Source: an uncultured Christensenella sp.
GTDB lineage: Bacteria; Bacillota; Clostridia; Christensenellales; Borkfalkiaceae
Reading direction: 5' to 3'
Assembly (NCBI GenBank): GCA_910577375.1
Contig: CAJTLT010000009.1
Span: 1-18,298, forward strand
DNA length: 18,298 bases
The notes below the pieces were generated by a model. That model was given only the letters and a program-made list of their open reading frames with translations, searched no databases and was not told where the DNA came from. The first letter of the stretch is position 1; each line of letters opens with the position of its first letter. Shown piece by piece: positions 1 to 7,146 of this stretch. Position numbers and translations under genes: made by a program.

Positions 1-188
1 GGATAACTTGTTCATTTCAGCGCTCCATACCTTTTTCATCAGTATTTTATTCTATACTTATATACATTATCATTCTATCATATGATTTTACTTTTTTCAA
101 CTGTTTTTCGCAAAATTTTTTTTCTTGCGCTTTTCCGCTTGTTTCCATCACAATATCTTGTGGTGGCACCTAATACACCGCTTGTTTT

Positions 189-794
189 TTAACGAAACAA
201 CACCTTTTCTAAGCGCACGCACAGCGCGGCTGCTATTGCAAGTTTGATCAAATCGGGTAAAATAAATGGAAACACACACGCCGAAAGCGCCGCATATACG
301 CTGATCGACCTATCGTTTAAACGGGCAAACATGGTAATAAACCAAACGGTTCCGAAAAAATAACACACGGCTAGTCCGACTATCATAAATAGGTATAAAA
401 GAAAGATTTTCGCCCATAGCTTGCGAACGGGTATAAATTTCGCAAGCCCCGTAATGGGAGCGGTAAAGAGAAAGCCGATTAAATAACCGCCCGTCGTTCC
501 AAATAAAACCGCAGTGCCCGCTTTAAACCCCGCAAACACAGGTATGCCGATAAGCCCCATAAATATGTATATTGCAACCGCCGCCGTTCCGCGCCTAATT
601 CCCAACAGACCGCCGATAAAGCAAACCGCAAACGTCTGCAACGTAAACGCCACTTCGCCGATCGGCAAAGAGATCCATGCGCACACCGCAAGCAGCGCAA
701 CTGCCAACGCGATATACGAAATTTCTTTTGCCGCGCTTTTTGTAACTTCTTTTTTCTTTTTTACGGGCTGATCCGCCTTAGGTTCTTGCTCCAT
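189..794 (-). CDS. bioY: BioY biotin transporter substrate-binding subunit
   Basis: BioY is the membrane S-component that binds biotin for an ECF-type transporter; the energising EcfA/EcfT proteins are not in the window. The protein is strongly hydrophobic with about six membrane segments after a short basic, lysine-rich N-terminus (KKKK). It carries the BioY hallmarks: an early SLPIGEVAFTLQTF segment (compare the family's PxxxVPfTLQ), then GLIGIPVFAG and TTGGYLIGF. The length of 201 aa is normal. I chose the ATG at 794 over the GTG at 803 because AGGCGG lies about 8 nt before that ATG. It is a single gene, downstream of the metK terminator, with its own promoter overlaid by an inverted repeat typical of BirA control. 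Presence of an uptake gene suggests biotin scavenging. Family assignment is firm; the start is likely. Confidence 0.93.
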   Translation of the reverse strand: MEQEPKADQPVKKKKEVTKSAAKEISYIALAVALLAVCAWISLPIGEVAFTLQTFAVCFIGGLLGIRRGTAAVAIYIFMGLIGIPVFAGFKAGTAVLFGTTGGYLIGFLFTAPITGLAKFIPVRKLWAKIFLLYLFMIVGLAVCYFFGTVWFITMFARLNDRSISVYAALSACVFPFILPDLIKLAIAAALCVRLEKVLFR

Positions 795-812
795 TTTATG
801 CACCGCCTTTTA

Positions 813-852
813 TAGTCAACTTAATTATATATTTTAGTTGACTATTTGGCAA
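813..852 (-). promoter_or_regulatory. bioY promoter with overlapping BirA-type operator
   Basis: On the minus strand TTGCCA (847-852), a 17-bp spacer and TATAAT (824-829) form a strong promoter. A perfect 9-bp inverted repeat, TAGTCAACT (813-821) and AGTTGACTA (836-844) with a 14-bp spacer, straddles the -10 and the spacer. This matches the layout of BirA boxes (TTGTTAACC, 14-16 bp, GGTTAACAA), agreeing at six of nine positions per arm. Biotin-loaded BirA would block the promoter. Direct: the sequence symmetry. Inferred: the identity of the repressor. Confidence 0.72.
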
Positions 853-854
853 GC

Positions 855-879
855 AAAAAGCGGAAGATATTTCTTCCGC
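855..879 (-). terminator. Rho-independent terminator of metK
   Basis: A perfect 8-bp stem, GCGGAAGA (860-867) with TCTTCCGC (872-879) around a TATT loop, is followed on the minus strand by five T residues (859-855). It sits 7 nt after the metK stop and just upstream of the bioY promoter, insulating the two genes. Confidence 0.9.
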
Positions 880-885
880 CCCTAT

Positions 886-2049
886 TTATTTTAAATATTT
901 TTTCAGCGATTGCGCTTTATCCGTCCGTTCCCAAGTAAACCCGCTTCTGCCGAAGTGCCCGTAAGCCGAAGTTTGCGCGTATATCGGACTGCGCAGAGAA
1001 AGCGTTTGAATGATCGCCGCAGGGCGCAGATCAAATTCGCTTTTTACGATTTCGGCAATTTCGTCGTCGGAAAGTTTGCCCGTGCCGAATGTATCTACAA
1101 ATACGGAAACGGGGCGCGCCACGCCGATCGCATAAGCGACTTGCAGTTCCATTTCGTCGGCGATGCCCGCCGCCACGATGTTTTTACAGATGTAGCGCGC
1201 CATGTAAGCTGCGCTTCTGTCTACCTTGGTACAGTCTTTTCCCGAAAAAGCGCCGCCGCCATGCGGACATCTGCCGCCGTATGTATCGACAACGATTTTG
1301 CGCCCCGTAAGCCCCGAATCCCCTTCCGGTCCGCCGATTTCGAATCTGCCCGTAGGATTGATCAGATAAACGGTATTTTCGTCGAGCAAGTGCGCGGGGA
1401 TCACTTGTTCGATCACGTGCTTTTTAATATCGCGCGCGATCTCTTCTTGCGTCGCTTCGGGAGCATGCTGTGCGGAAACCACTACGGTAGCCACGCGGAC
1501 GGGCGTTTTCCCCTCGTACTCTACGGTGACCTGCGTTTTTCCGTCCGGACGCAAATATGCAATTTCGCCCGACTTACGCGCTTGGGCAAGCCGCAGGGCA
1601 AGGCGGTGAGCAAGCGTTACAGGCAGAGGCATCAGCTCTTCCGTTTCGCGGCAGGCATACCCGAACATCATGCCTTGATCGCCCGCGCCAAGCAGGTCTC
1701 CCCTGTCGCCGCCCGCCTTGTTTTCGCGCGAGGAATTTACCCCCAACGCGATATCGGCAGACTGTCCGTGCACCGCTTGGATAATGTTGCACTTATCAAA
1801 AGCAAAATCGCCGAAATCGTAACCGATTTCTTTGATCGCCTTTTTTGCCACTTCCGCATAGTCTACGTGCGCGTTTGCAGTAACTTCCCCCGTGATAAAC
1901 AACGTGTTGTACGCCGCGCAGCACTCTACCGCGGCGCGCGCGTTTGCGTCTTGTTTTAAAAGTTCGTCTAAGATGCCGTCCGAAATACGGTCGCATACTT
2001 TATCGGGATGTCCTTCGGTTACGCTTTCGCTTGTAAAAAATCTTTTCAT
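886..2049 (-). CDS. metK: S-adenosylmethionine synthetase
   Basis: MetK makes S-adenosylmethionine from methionine and ATP in the cytosol, as a homotetramer needing Mg2+ and K+. The sequence has the family signatures: GHPDKVCDRISDG near residues 13-25 (His14 binds the triphosphate), GAGDQGMMFGYA starting at 121, and the glycine-rich GGGAFSGKDCTKVDRSA at 264-280, which forms the P-loop-like phosphate site. Length 387 aa is typical. The start is preceded by AAAGGA about 9 nt upstream. It is monocistronic, with its own promoter and terminator. The neighbouring radical SAM enzyme consumes its product, but the genes are divergent, so I do not claim an operon. No SAM riboswitch fits in the roughly 30-nt 5' UTR. 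Confidence 0.98.
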   Translation of the reverse strand: MKRFFTSESVTEGHPDKVCDRISDGILDELLKQDANARAAVECCAAYNTLFITGEVTANAHVDYAEVAKKAIKEIGYDFGDFAFDKCNIIQAVHGQSADIALGVNSSRENKAGGDRGDLLGAGDQGMMFGYACRETEELMPLPVTLAHRLALRLAQARKSGEIAYLRPDGKTQVTVEYEGKTPVRVATVVVSAQHAPEATQEEIARDIKKHVIEQVIPAHLLDENTVYLINPTGRFEIGGPEGDSGLTGRKIVVDTYGGRCPHGGGAFSGKDCTKVDRSAAYMARYICKNIVAAGIADEMELQVAYAIGVARPVSVFVDTFGTGKLSDDEIAEIVKSEFDLRPAAIIQTLSLRSPIYAQTSAYGHFGRSGFTWERTDKAQSLKKYLK

Positions 2050-2078
2050 GTCGTTTTTCCTTTTTCGTTGACCCGTAT

Positions 2079-2107
2079 ATTATAATACCGCCTGCGCGAA
2101 AAGTCAA
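2079..2107 (-). promoter_or_regulatory. metK: metK promoter
   Basis: On the minus strand TTGACT (2102-2107) and TATAAT (2079-2084) are separated by exactly 17 bp, giving a near-consensus vegetative promoter about 30 bp before the metK ATG. Confidence 0.85.
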
Positions 2108-2118
2108 TCGAAATGCGG

Positions 2119-2147
2119 TTGCATTTCCGCGGGGCGCATGGTATAAT
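2119..2147 (+). promoter_or_regulatory. Promoter of the radical SAM gene, likely leaderless
   Basis: TTGCAT (2119-2124) and TATAAT (2142-2147) are 17 bp apart. The expected transcription start is at about 2153-2154, which coincides with the ATG at 2154, and no Shine-Dalgarno sequence precedes that ATG. It is back to back with the metK promoter, with 11 bp between the two -35 boxes. Confidence 0.75.
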
Positions 2148-2153
2148 ACCGTT

Positions 2154-3008
2154 ATGGCGAATTGCACCCTTTGCCCCGTGGAATGCGGAGCGGACAGAGA
2201 AAAAAACGCGGGAAGATGCGGCGTAAAAGGCTTGACGGTTGCCAAATATTATTTGCACCCGTACGAAGAACCGCCCATTTGCCACACCAACGGAAGCGGC
2301 GCGATCTTTTTCGGCGGCTGCCACCTGCGGTGCGCGTTTTGCCAAAATTACGAAGTTTCCCGCGGGATGCGCGGAAAGGAAATTTCCCCTTCGCAGCTGT
2401 GCGGAATCTTCCGCGAACTGGAAAAAGCGGGCGCAGACAATATCAATTTGGTTTCGCCCGACCACGTTTCACACCTTATCTTACAGGCGCTGCGAGAATA
2501 CAAACCGAGCATTCCCGTAATATACAATACAAGCGGTTACTGCAAAACGGAAGCGCTGCAAGCCATCGATCGGTATATCGACGTGTACCTTCCCGACGTA
2601 AAGTTTTATTCGTCCGCGCTTGCCGCGCGGTATACGGGGCGGGCGGATTACTTCGACCGCGCAAAAAAAGCCCTTGCGTTTATGGCGCAAAAGCCCGTCG
2701 TTTGGGATGGCGACAAACTCCTTTCGGGAATGCTTGTGCGTCATCTCGTTATGCCGATGTGCGTTTCGGATACGCTTAAAATTCTCGATTTTTTGCGCGA
2801 AACGCTTCCCGCTCAAACGCCCCTTTCCCTTATGCGGCAATACGTGCCCATGGGCGAGGCGGAACGCTTTCCCGAACTGTGCCGCGGCGTTACCGATCGG
2901 GAATACCACCGCGCGGAAGATCATGCGTTATTGCTCGGATTTTCCCGCCTATACACGCAGACGAAAGAAAGCGCGCAAAAAAAATTTATTCCCGATTGGG
3001 AAGATTAA
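2154..3008 (+). CDS. PflA-like radical SAM protein
   Basis: This is a radical SAM protein of the COG1313 type, often annotated as a pyruvate formate-lyase activating enzyme homologue; the true substrate is unknown. The [4Fe-4S]-binding CxxxCxxC motif is CHLRCAFC (Cys56, Cys60, Cys63), preceded by the usual FFGG strand. A second N-terminal cysteine group (Cys4, Cys7, Cys11, Cys22), as in this subfamily, may bind metal. SPDH, IYNTSGYC and YLPDVKFY fit the barrel strands of the family. Length 284 aa is ordinary. The ATG at 2154 is kept because the cysteine-rich N-terminus is conserved, although no ribosome binding site precedes it. The stop codon overlaps the stop of a small convergent ORF. Confidence 0.9.
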   Translation: MANCTLCPVECGADREKNAGRCGVKGLTVAKYYLHPYEEPPICHTNGSGAIFFGGCHLRCAFCQNYEVSRGMRGKEISPSQLCGIFRELEKAGADNINLVSPDHVSHLILQALREYKPSIPVIYNTSGYCKTEALQAIDRYIDVYLPDVKFYSSALAARYTGRADYFDRAKKALAFMAQKPVVWDGDKLLSGMLVRHLVMPMCVSDTLKILDFLRETLPAQTPLSLMRQYVPMGEAERFPELCRGVTDREYHRAEDHALLLGFSRLYTQTKESAQKKFIPDWED

Positions 3009-3130
3009 GCGTTCATCCAATCGTCTTTCAGTTTTACCAATTCTTTGGTGATCTTGCCGCATTCGGAAGGCGAAGCGCCGCGCAGTTTTTCTTCTAACAG
3101 CCGTATGGCAAGCAGTTGTTTGCTCTTCAT
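3005..3130 (-). CDS. Small charged hypothetical protein (41 aa)
   Basis: A 41-residue reading frame, starting MKSKQLLAIRLLEEKLRG and ending in KLKDDWMNA, has an amphipathic, Lys/Glu/Leu-rich composition that looks like two helices rather than a shadow ORF. Its stop codon overlaps the radical SAM stop in the convergent direction (TTAA). No convincing ribosome binding site is seen before the ATG at 3130. A longer frame reaches back to 3238, but that part lies inside the ABC-F gene and reads as a shadow. I do not recognise the family. Support is composition and position only. Confidence 0.42.
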   Translation of the reverse strand: MKSKQLLAIRLLEEKLRGASPSECGKITKELVKLKDDWMNA

Positions 3131-3160
3131 AAAAACAGTTTCCGAAATCGGAGGAATTTT

Positions 3161-5026
3161 ATGCTCGTTTCTCTTGAAAAAGTCGCCTTTTCCTACCGTG
3201 ACGCCCGTATTTTTACGGACGTTTGTTTCACCTTGCACGAAAACGAGCGCGTAGGCTTGATCGGCGGCAACGGCGAAGGGAAAACCACCTTAATTAAATT
3301 GATTTTGGGCGAACTCGTTCCCGACGAAGGCAGCGTTTTCGCAAAAAACGGCATGCGATTGGGCTATCTTGACCAAACGGGCGGATTGGATTCCGATCGC
3401 ACTGTTTACGAAGAGATGAAACAGATCTTCGCGCAGGACGAAGCGTTGATCGAACGTTTGCGCGAAACGGAACAAAACATGGCGCATGCAGACGAAGAAA
3501 CCATGCGCGTTCTTTCCGCGCGGGCGGAAAGTATAAACAAGCAAATCGCCGCGCGCGACAGTTACCGTTACGACGTACGCGTGCGCACCGTTTTAAACGG
3601 CATGGGCTTTCAAAATACGTACGAGCAGATTATTAGTACAATGTCTGGCGGGGAAAAAACAAGACTGAAACTGTGCCGTTTGCTCTTGGAAGAACCAGAC
3701 CTTTTGATTTTGGACGAGCCGACCAACCACCTCGATTTAAAAACGCTGTTTTGGCTGGAAGAATATCTTTCGAATTTTAAGGGAAGTTTGCTCGTCGTTT
3801 CGCACGATCGGTACTTCCTCGATAAACTCACTTCGCGCACATTGGAATTAGAACGCGGAAAACTTTCTTCTTACAAAGGGAATTATTCCAAATATAAACT
3901 TTTAAAAGCGGAAAAAGTTACCTTGCAGCTAAAAGAATACGAAAAACAGCAGGAAGAAATCGCACACTTGCAAGACTACGTAGACCGCAATTTGGTACGG
4001 GCGACTACCGCGAAAAGCGCGCAAAGCCGCGTAAAACAGTTGGAAAAAATGGAACGCTTGGAAAAGCCCGTTCCCCCACCCGCGTCGCCGCGTTTTTCTT
4101 TTACCTATGCGGAAAAACCGTACGAACGCGTGCTCACCTGCGAAAAGTTCGACTTAAAAGCGCAAGAAAAAGTTTTAATCAAAAACGCCTCGTTTCAACT
4201 GCTGCGCGGGCAAAAATGCGCGCTTACAGGGGATAACGGAACGGGCAAAACGACTTTGCTGAAATATTTGCTTTCCGAACAGCCGAACATACAAAAAGGA
4301 AAATTTGTAAAAATCGCTTATTACGATCAAGAAAATGCCGATTTGAACCCCGAAGACAGCGTTTTGTATGCGTTTTGGGGAGCGCACTCTTTGCTTTCCC
4401 AAACGGAAGCGCGCAAACTGCTTGCGCAGTCGGGCTTGCAAGCGGAAGATATGGAAAAAAAGGTGAAAAACCTTTCGGGCGGAGAACGCGCCAAACTGGA
4501 ACTCGCCCTGTTGCAAGCAAAACACGGCAACGTGCTGTTTTTGGACGAACCGACCAACCACCTCGATCTGCCCGCCCGCGAGGCGTTGGAAGAAGCGCTT
4601 TGCCGTTTTGACGGAACGCTCCTCTTTGTTTCACACGACCGCTATTTTATCCGCGCCGTCGCAACGCAAGTAGCCTGCATCGAAAACCGCTCGCTTACCC
4701 TTTTCGATGGCGATTACGAAAGTTTTCTTTCCGACCGCAATCAAAAAAATACGGAAGAAAAACCTGCTCCGACGAAGATAAAAACGAGCGAAACGGGCGG
4801 ATACCGTTCCAAAGAAGAACGCGCGCAAGAAGCAAAACGTAAAACGCGCATAAAAGAGGTAGAAAAAGCGCTCGAACAGTTAGAAACGGAAGAATCGCAA
4901 CTTAACGCGCAGCTGACAGAATACGCCGCCGACTTTTCGAAAATACAAGCGCTTTGTAAGCGATTAGAAGAAATTCACGCGCAAACAGATTTGCTTTATC
5001 GCGAATACGAAACTTTGATCGATTAA
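3161..5026 (+). CDS. ABC-F family ATPase (ribosome-associated type)
   Basis: This is a soluble protein with two ABC ATPase domains and no membrane segments, the ABC-F architecture (EttA, Uup, YdiF, YfmR). Such proteins bind the ribosomal E site and rescue or protect translation; some give antibiotic resistance. Domain 1 has Walker A GGNGEGKT (residues 35-42), signature MSGGEKTRLKL (from 161) and Walker B LLILDEPTNHLDL. Domain 2 has Walker A GDNGTGKT (357-364), signature LSGGERAKLELA and LFLDEPTNHLDL. The charged linker between the domains and a C-terminal coiled coil (about 560-621) fit Uup/YdiF-like members. The start at 3161 is chosen because GGAGG (3150-3154) sits 6 nt upstream; an in-frame ATG at 3116 lacks one. 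Resistance is not implied by the sequence. Confidence 0.95.
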   Translation: MLVSLEKVAFSYRDARIFTDVCFTLHENERVGLIGGNGEGKTTLIKLILGELVPDEGSVFAKNGMRLGYLDQTGGLDSDRTVYEEMKQIFAQDEALIERLRETEQNMAHADEETMRVLSARAESINKQIAARDSYRYDVRVRTVLNGMGFQNTYEQIISTMSGGEKTRLKLCRLLLEEPDLLILDEPTNHLDLKTLFWLEEYLSNFKGSLLVVSHDRYFLDKLTSRTLELERGKLSSYKGNYSKYKLLKAEKVTLQLKEYEKQQEEIAHLQDYVDRNLVRATTAKSAQSRVKQLEKMERLEKPVPPPASPRFSFTYAEKPYERVLTCEKFDLKAQEKVLIKNASFQLLRGQKCALTGDNGTGKTTLLKYLLSEQPNIQKGKFVKIAYYDQENADLNPEDSVLYAFWGAHSLLSQTEARKLLAQSGLQAEDMEKKVKNLSGGERAKLELALLQAKHGNVLFLDEPTNHLDLPAREALEEALCRFDGTLLFVSHDRYFIRAVATQVACIENRSLTLFDGDYESFLSDRNQKNTEEKPAPTKIKTSETGGYRSKEERAQEAKRKTRIKEVEKALEQLETEESQLNAQLTEYAADFSKIQALCKRLEEIHAQTDLLYREYETLID

Positions 5027-5029
5027 AAA

Positions 5030-5061
5030 AACGCCCCTGCGCTTTTTTGCGCAAGGGCGTT
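5030..5061. terminator. Bidirectional terminator between ABC-F and hsp20
   Basis: A long hairpin, AACGCCC-c-TGCGC paired with GCGCA-a-GGGCGTT around a T6 loop, lies between two convergent genes. On the minus strand it is followed by seven T residues (5030-5024), an excellent terminator for hsp20. On the plus strand the tail is CCGTTTATT, weaker but usable for the ABC-F gene. Confidence 0.88.
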
Positions 5062-5065
5062 CCGT

Positions 5066-5494
5066 TTATTCGATTTCAATCGTTTTCGGCGCTTGCTTTT
5101 TGGGCTTTTCTTTCGGAACGCTCAATAGCAGCATTCCATTTTCGTACTTTGCCTTTACGTTTTCCATTTCCACCTCTTCGCCTACATAATAGCTTCTTTG
5201 GCAGGAAACGCTGCATTCTTTCCGCAGGAAGCGGCCCTCTTTTTCTCCTTCCGCCGCCTGCTTCGAAGTCTTTTGCGCGCTTACGGTAAGATATCCTCCG
5301 TCAAGCGACACTTTAATTTCGTTTTTCGCAAATCCCGGCAATTCGATATCTAACCGATACCCTTCCGCCGTTTCGCGAATATCCGTGCGCATGCTGTCAA
5401 GATGCTCGTCGTAAAACATCGGTCTGAAAAATTCGTTGAGCGCATCGAAGATGCTGTCTTCGCCCGAAGTTCTTTTTTGCAAATACGTTTTCAT
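5066..5494 (-). CDS. Hsp20 / alpha-crystallin small heat-shock protein
   Basis: Small heat-shock proteins are ATP-independent holdases that keep unfolding proteins soluble. The 142-aa protein has a short N-terminal arm, then an alpha-crystallin domain from about residue 38 (RTDIRETAEGYRLDIELPGF) to about 130, with the family's ELPGF, the LTVSA strand and the ENGMLLLSVPK ending. The C-terminal tail is charged and ends TIEIE, an IxI-like anchor for oligomer assembly. AAGGAGATGT precedes the ATG at a good distance. It is a single gene with its own promoter and a strong terminator. No CIRCE element is visible upstream, so HrcA control is not supported. Confidence 0.95.
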   Translation of the reverse strand: MKTYLQKRTSGEDSIFDALNEFFRPMFYDEHLDSMRTDIRETAEGYRLDIELPGFAKNEIKVSLDGGYLTVSAQKTSKQAAEGEKEGRFLRKECSVSCQRSYYVGEEVEMENVKAKYENGMLLLSVPKEKPKKQAPKTIEIE

Positions 5495-5551
5495 AAGAAT
5501 ACATCTCCTTTAAGTTGATTTTTTCGGAAGCTCGTTCAAGTTTCTTTGTTT

Positions 5552-5580
5552 ATTATATACCGCATTTTCTTCTTTTTAAA
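5552..5580 (-). promoter_or_regulatory. Probable hsp20 promoter
   Basis: On the minus strand TATAAT (5552-5557) lies about 58 bp before the hsp20 ATG. A weak -35-like TTTAAA sits 17 bp upstream. The -10 is perfect; the -35 is poor, which could mean activation or a different sigma factor. Confidence 0.5.
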
Positions 5581-5764
5581 CAGAACATTTCCTATTTCAC
5601 AAAAATTTTCTCTAAGGTTTTTCCGTTATTCGTAAATCGCATTTCTTTCACAAACATTGAAAACCCATCATTTTTCTGTCTTATAACTTTTATTCGCGAT
5701 TACTTAGACACTCGTCGTTTAAAATATATTTAATCTTCTCCGATATTCCCCGCAAAGAAACTTA

Positions 5765-6064
5765 AGTAAAACTACTTACAAAACAACAAAGCTCTCAAAC
5801 CGACGTTGAGAGTGTGCAGGAATACCCTATAGTAAAACTACTTACAAAACAACAAAGCTCTCAAACAACAATCGACCGATAACGAGTTCCGCCGCGAGTA
5901 AAACTACTTACAAAACAACAAAGCTCTCAAACATGACAAGTAAGAAACGACAAATTCTCAAAAGTAAAACTACTTACAAAACAACAAAGCTCTCAAACTG
6001 GCGCACCGTCCCACATAACACAACGATTAGTAAAACTACTTACAAAACAACAAAGCTCTCAAAC
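5765..6064 (-). CRISPR. Type II-A CRISPR array, 5 repeats and 4 spacers
   Basis: Five identical 36-bp repeats lie at 5765-5800, 5831-5866, 5897-5932, 5963-5998 and 6029-6064. They are separated by four unrelated spacers of exactly 30 bp. In crRNA orientation (minus strand) the repeat begins GTTTGAGAGCTTTGTTG, the standard type II-A start, so the array is transcribed away from csn2. The leader-proximal, newest spacer is therefore 5999-6028. Even the leader-distal repeat is intact, so the array looks young or well maintained. Repeats share 13 nt with the anti-repeat of the tracrRNA gene upstream of cas9. I saw no spacer match inside this window; proper protospacer searching was not possible. 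Confidence 0.98.
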
Positions 6065-6162
6065 CTCAAATGAAGGAACAAACGCTCGTATTGCCATACG
6101 GTTGTCTGAAATAGCTAATATGCTCTTAAATTAAGTATAATATATTTACGATAAATTTTCAA
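6065..6162 (-). promoter_or_regulatory. CRISPR leader: pre-crRNA promoter and leader-anchoring site
   Basis: On the minus strand TTGAAA (6157-6162) and TATACT (6134-6139), 17 bp apart, form a strong promoter whose -35 lies inside the last codons of csn2. Transcription would start near 6127, giving about 62 nt of leader RNA. The leader ends in ATTTGAG (6065-6071) directly against the first repeat. This is the leader-anchoring sequence described for streptococcal type II-A arrays, which positions Cas1-Cas2 for spacer insertion. Confidence 0.82.
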
Positions 6163-6829
6163 CTATTTCACATAGATCTTCGGTAATGATAATTGCCCTT
6201 TCTTCCGGAAGTATCGGGCGAATTTTACCATATTCGATCAGCAACAGCGATAACTTATGTAATTTACAATGCCGATACAGCAACTGCAAATCCCCGTCAT
6301 CTAAAACATGTTTTAAGCCGACCAAAACAAAATTACAAATACCCTTTAATCCCGCAAAAAGATTCAAATAGCAAATGATTTTTTCAAGCAGCGTTTGATA
6401 ATTTCTTTCCGGCTTTACATTGCAAAGTTTCAGCAAGCCTTCTAACGATATCTCATTATAATCCAAAGCGAATTCTGCCGTTGCGCAAAGTTCCAATAAA
6501 AATTTTTCGCTTTCCGCTTTCACTTGTTGAAACTGAAAAATCAGATCGCTTTCATTAAAATTTTGCTGTAAACGCTTATGCAGCAAAGCGATTATCTTTT
6601 TATCGGTGAGTTCAAACGAAAAAATATCCGTTAATATTTCGCCTATGCTTTCTGCGTTTACATGTTTATCCCCTTCCCAAAATGTAAATTCAGAAATCCC
6701 TCCGTGAAACGCGGCAACAAATTCTTGCACGATTTTATAATACTCTTTCGGATTTTGAATGCAGAGCAAGAACGGGCTTGCATCGTTCATTTCGATTTTT
6801 GTTTCGATATTTGCGGAAGTAATTGTCAT
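6146..6829 (-). CDS. csn2: Csn2, type II-A adaptation protein
   Basis: Csn2 forms a tetrameric ring that threads DNA ends and works with Cas1, Cas2 and Cas9 during spacer acquisition; it defines subtype II-A. The 227-aa protein is close to the usual length of about 220 aa. The central LDYNEISLEGLLKLCNVKPE segment matches the LEYDEITILELIKSLGVK region I recall from S. pyogenes Csn2. The FVLVGLKHVL and LSLLLIEYG strands correspond to its core fold. The ATG overlaps the cas2 stop by 4 nt, so translation is likely coupled. It is the last cas gene; the pre-crRNA promoter begins within its 3' end. Confidence 0.92.
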   Translation of the reverse strand: MTITSANIETKIEMNDASPFLLCIQNPKEYYKIVQEFVAAFHGGISEFTFWEGDKHVNAESIGEILTDIFSFELTDKKIIALLHKRLQQNFNESDLIFQFQQVKAESEKFLLELCATAEFALDYNEISLEGLLKLCNVKPERNYQTLLEKIICYLNLFAGLKGICNFVLVGLKHVLDDGDLQLLYRHCKLHKLSLLLIEYGKIRPILPEERAIIITEDLCEIVENLS

Positions 6830-7146
6830 ATTTCTACGATCCTATCCATGCTCTCTTCAACAAAATTTTGATTTTCGCCTACCAAATAATCAATCTTGGA
6901 AAATTGATTTTCGGTTACTTCCAACAATTCCACAATCCCTTCGGGCGGTAAATTCTTTTCCACGCGCTCCTTTACCGCTTGACTTGTAACGCCGTTGACG
7001 ACAAGTTTCGAATAAACCGACTTTTGCATCATGATAAACCCGTTCTTGATGAGAAACTTGTGAAAAACCGCATAATCCTTTCTGTTTTTAGAAGTTTCCA
7101 TCGGCAGATCGAAAAACAATAATAATCTCATAAATCTATAATTCAT
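6826..7146 (-). CDS. cas2: Cas2, CRISPR integrase subunit
   Basis: Cas2 is the small dimeric scaffold of the Cas1-Cas2 integrase. The protein begins MNYRFMRLLLFFDLP, matching the first ferredoxin-like strand with the conserved Asp (Asp13), and continues with KFLIKNGFIMMQKSVYSKL, typical of type II Cas2. I place the start at the ATG at 7146 (106 aa), which overlaps the end of cas1 by 11 nt, rather than at 7158, because S. pyogenes Cas2 starts at this point (MSYRYMR). The gene is coupled on both sides, overlapping cas1 upstream and csn2 downstream. Confidence 0.94.
   Translation of the reverse strand: MNYRFMRLLLFFDLPMETSKNRKDYAVFHKFLIKNGFIMMQKSVYSKLVVNGVTSQAVKERVEKNLPPEGIVELLEVTENQFSKIDYLVGENQNFVEESMDRIVEI

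Noticed and set aside
145..166. Terminator for bioY (CCATCACAA / TTGTGGTGG hairpin)
   Set aside because: The 9-bp stem is real but there is no T tract on the minus strand after it, so termination there is not supported; positions 1-188 show nothing else.
910..1959. Long plus-strand ORF of 349 codons antisense to metK
   Set aside because: It is a mirror frame of a clearly genuine metK, Arg/Phe-rich, with no ribosome binding site or family features.
2050..2153. SAM riboswitch in front of metK
   Set aside because: The predicted 5' UTR is only about 30 nt and shows no S-box-like helices; the region is filled by two back-to-back promoters.
3161..5026. Antibiotic-resistance ABC-F assignment
   Set aside because: The features fit the housekeeping Uup/YdiF-like group as well; nothing in the sequence points to a known resistance subfamily.
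5495..5764. CIRCE element controlling hsp20, or extra degenerate CRISPR repeats before the array
   Set aside because: No TTAGCACTC-type inverted repeat and no partial repeat could be found in this stretch.
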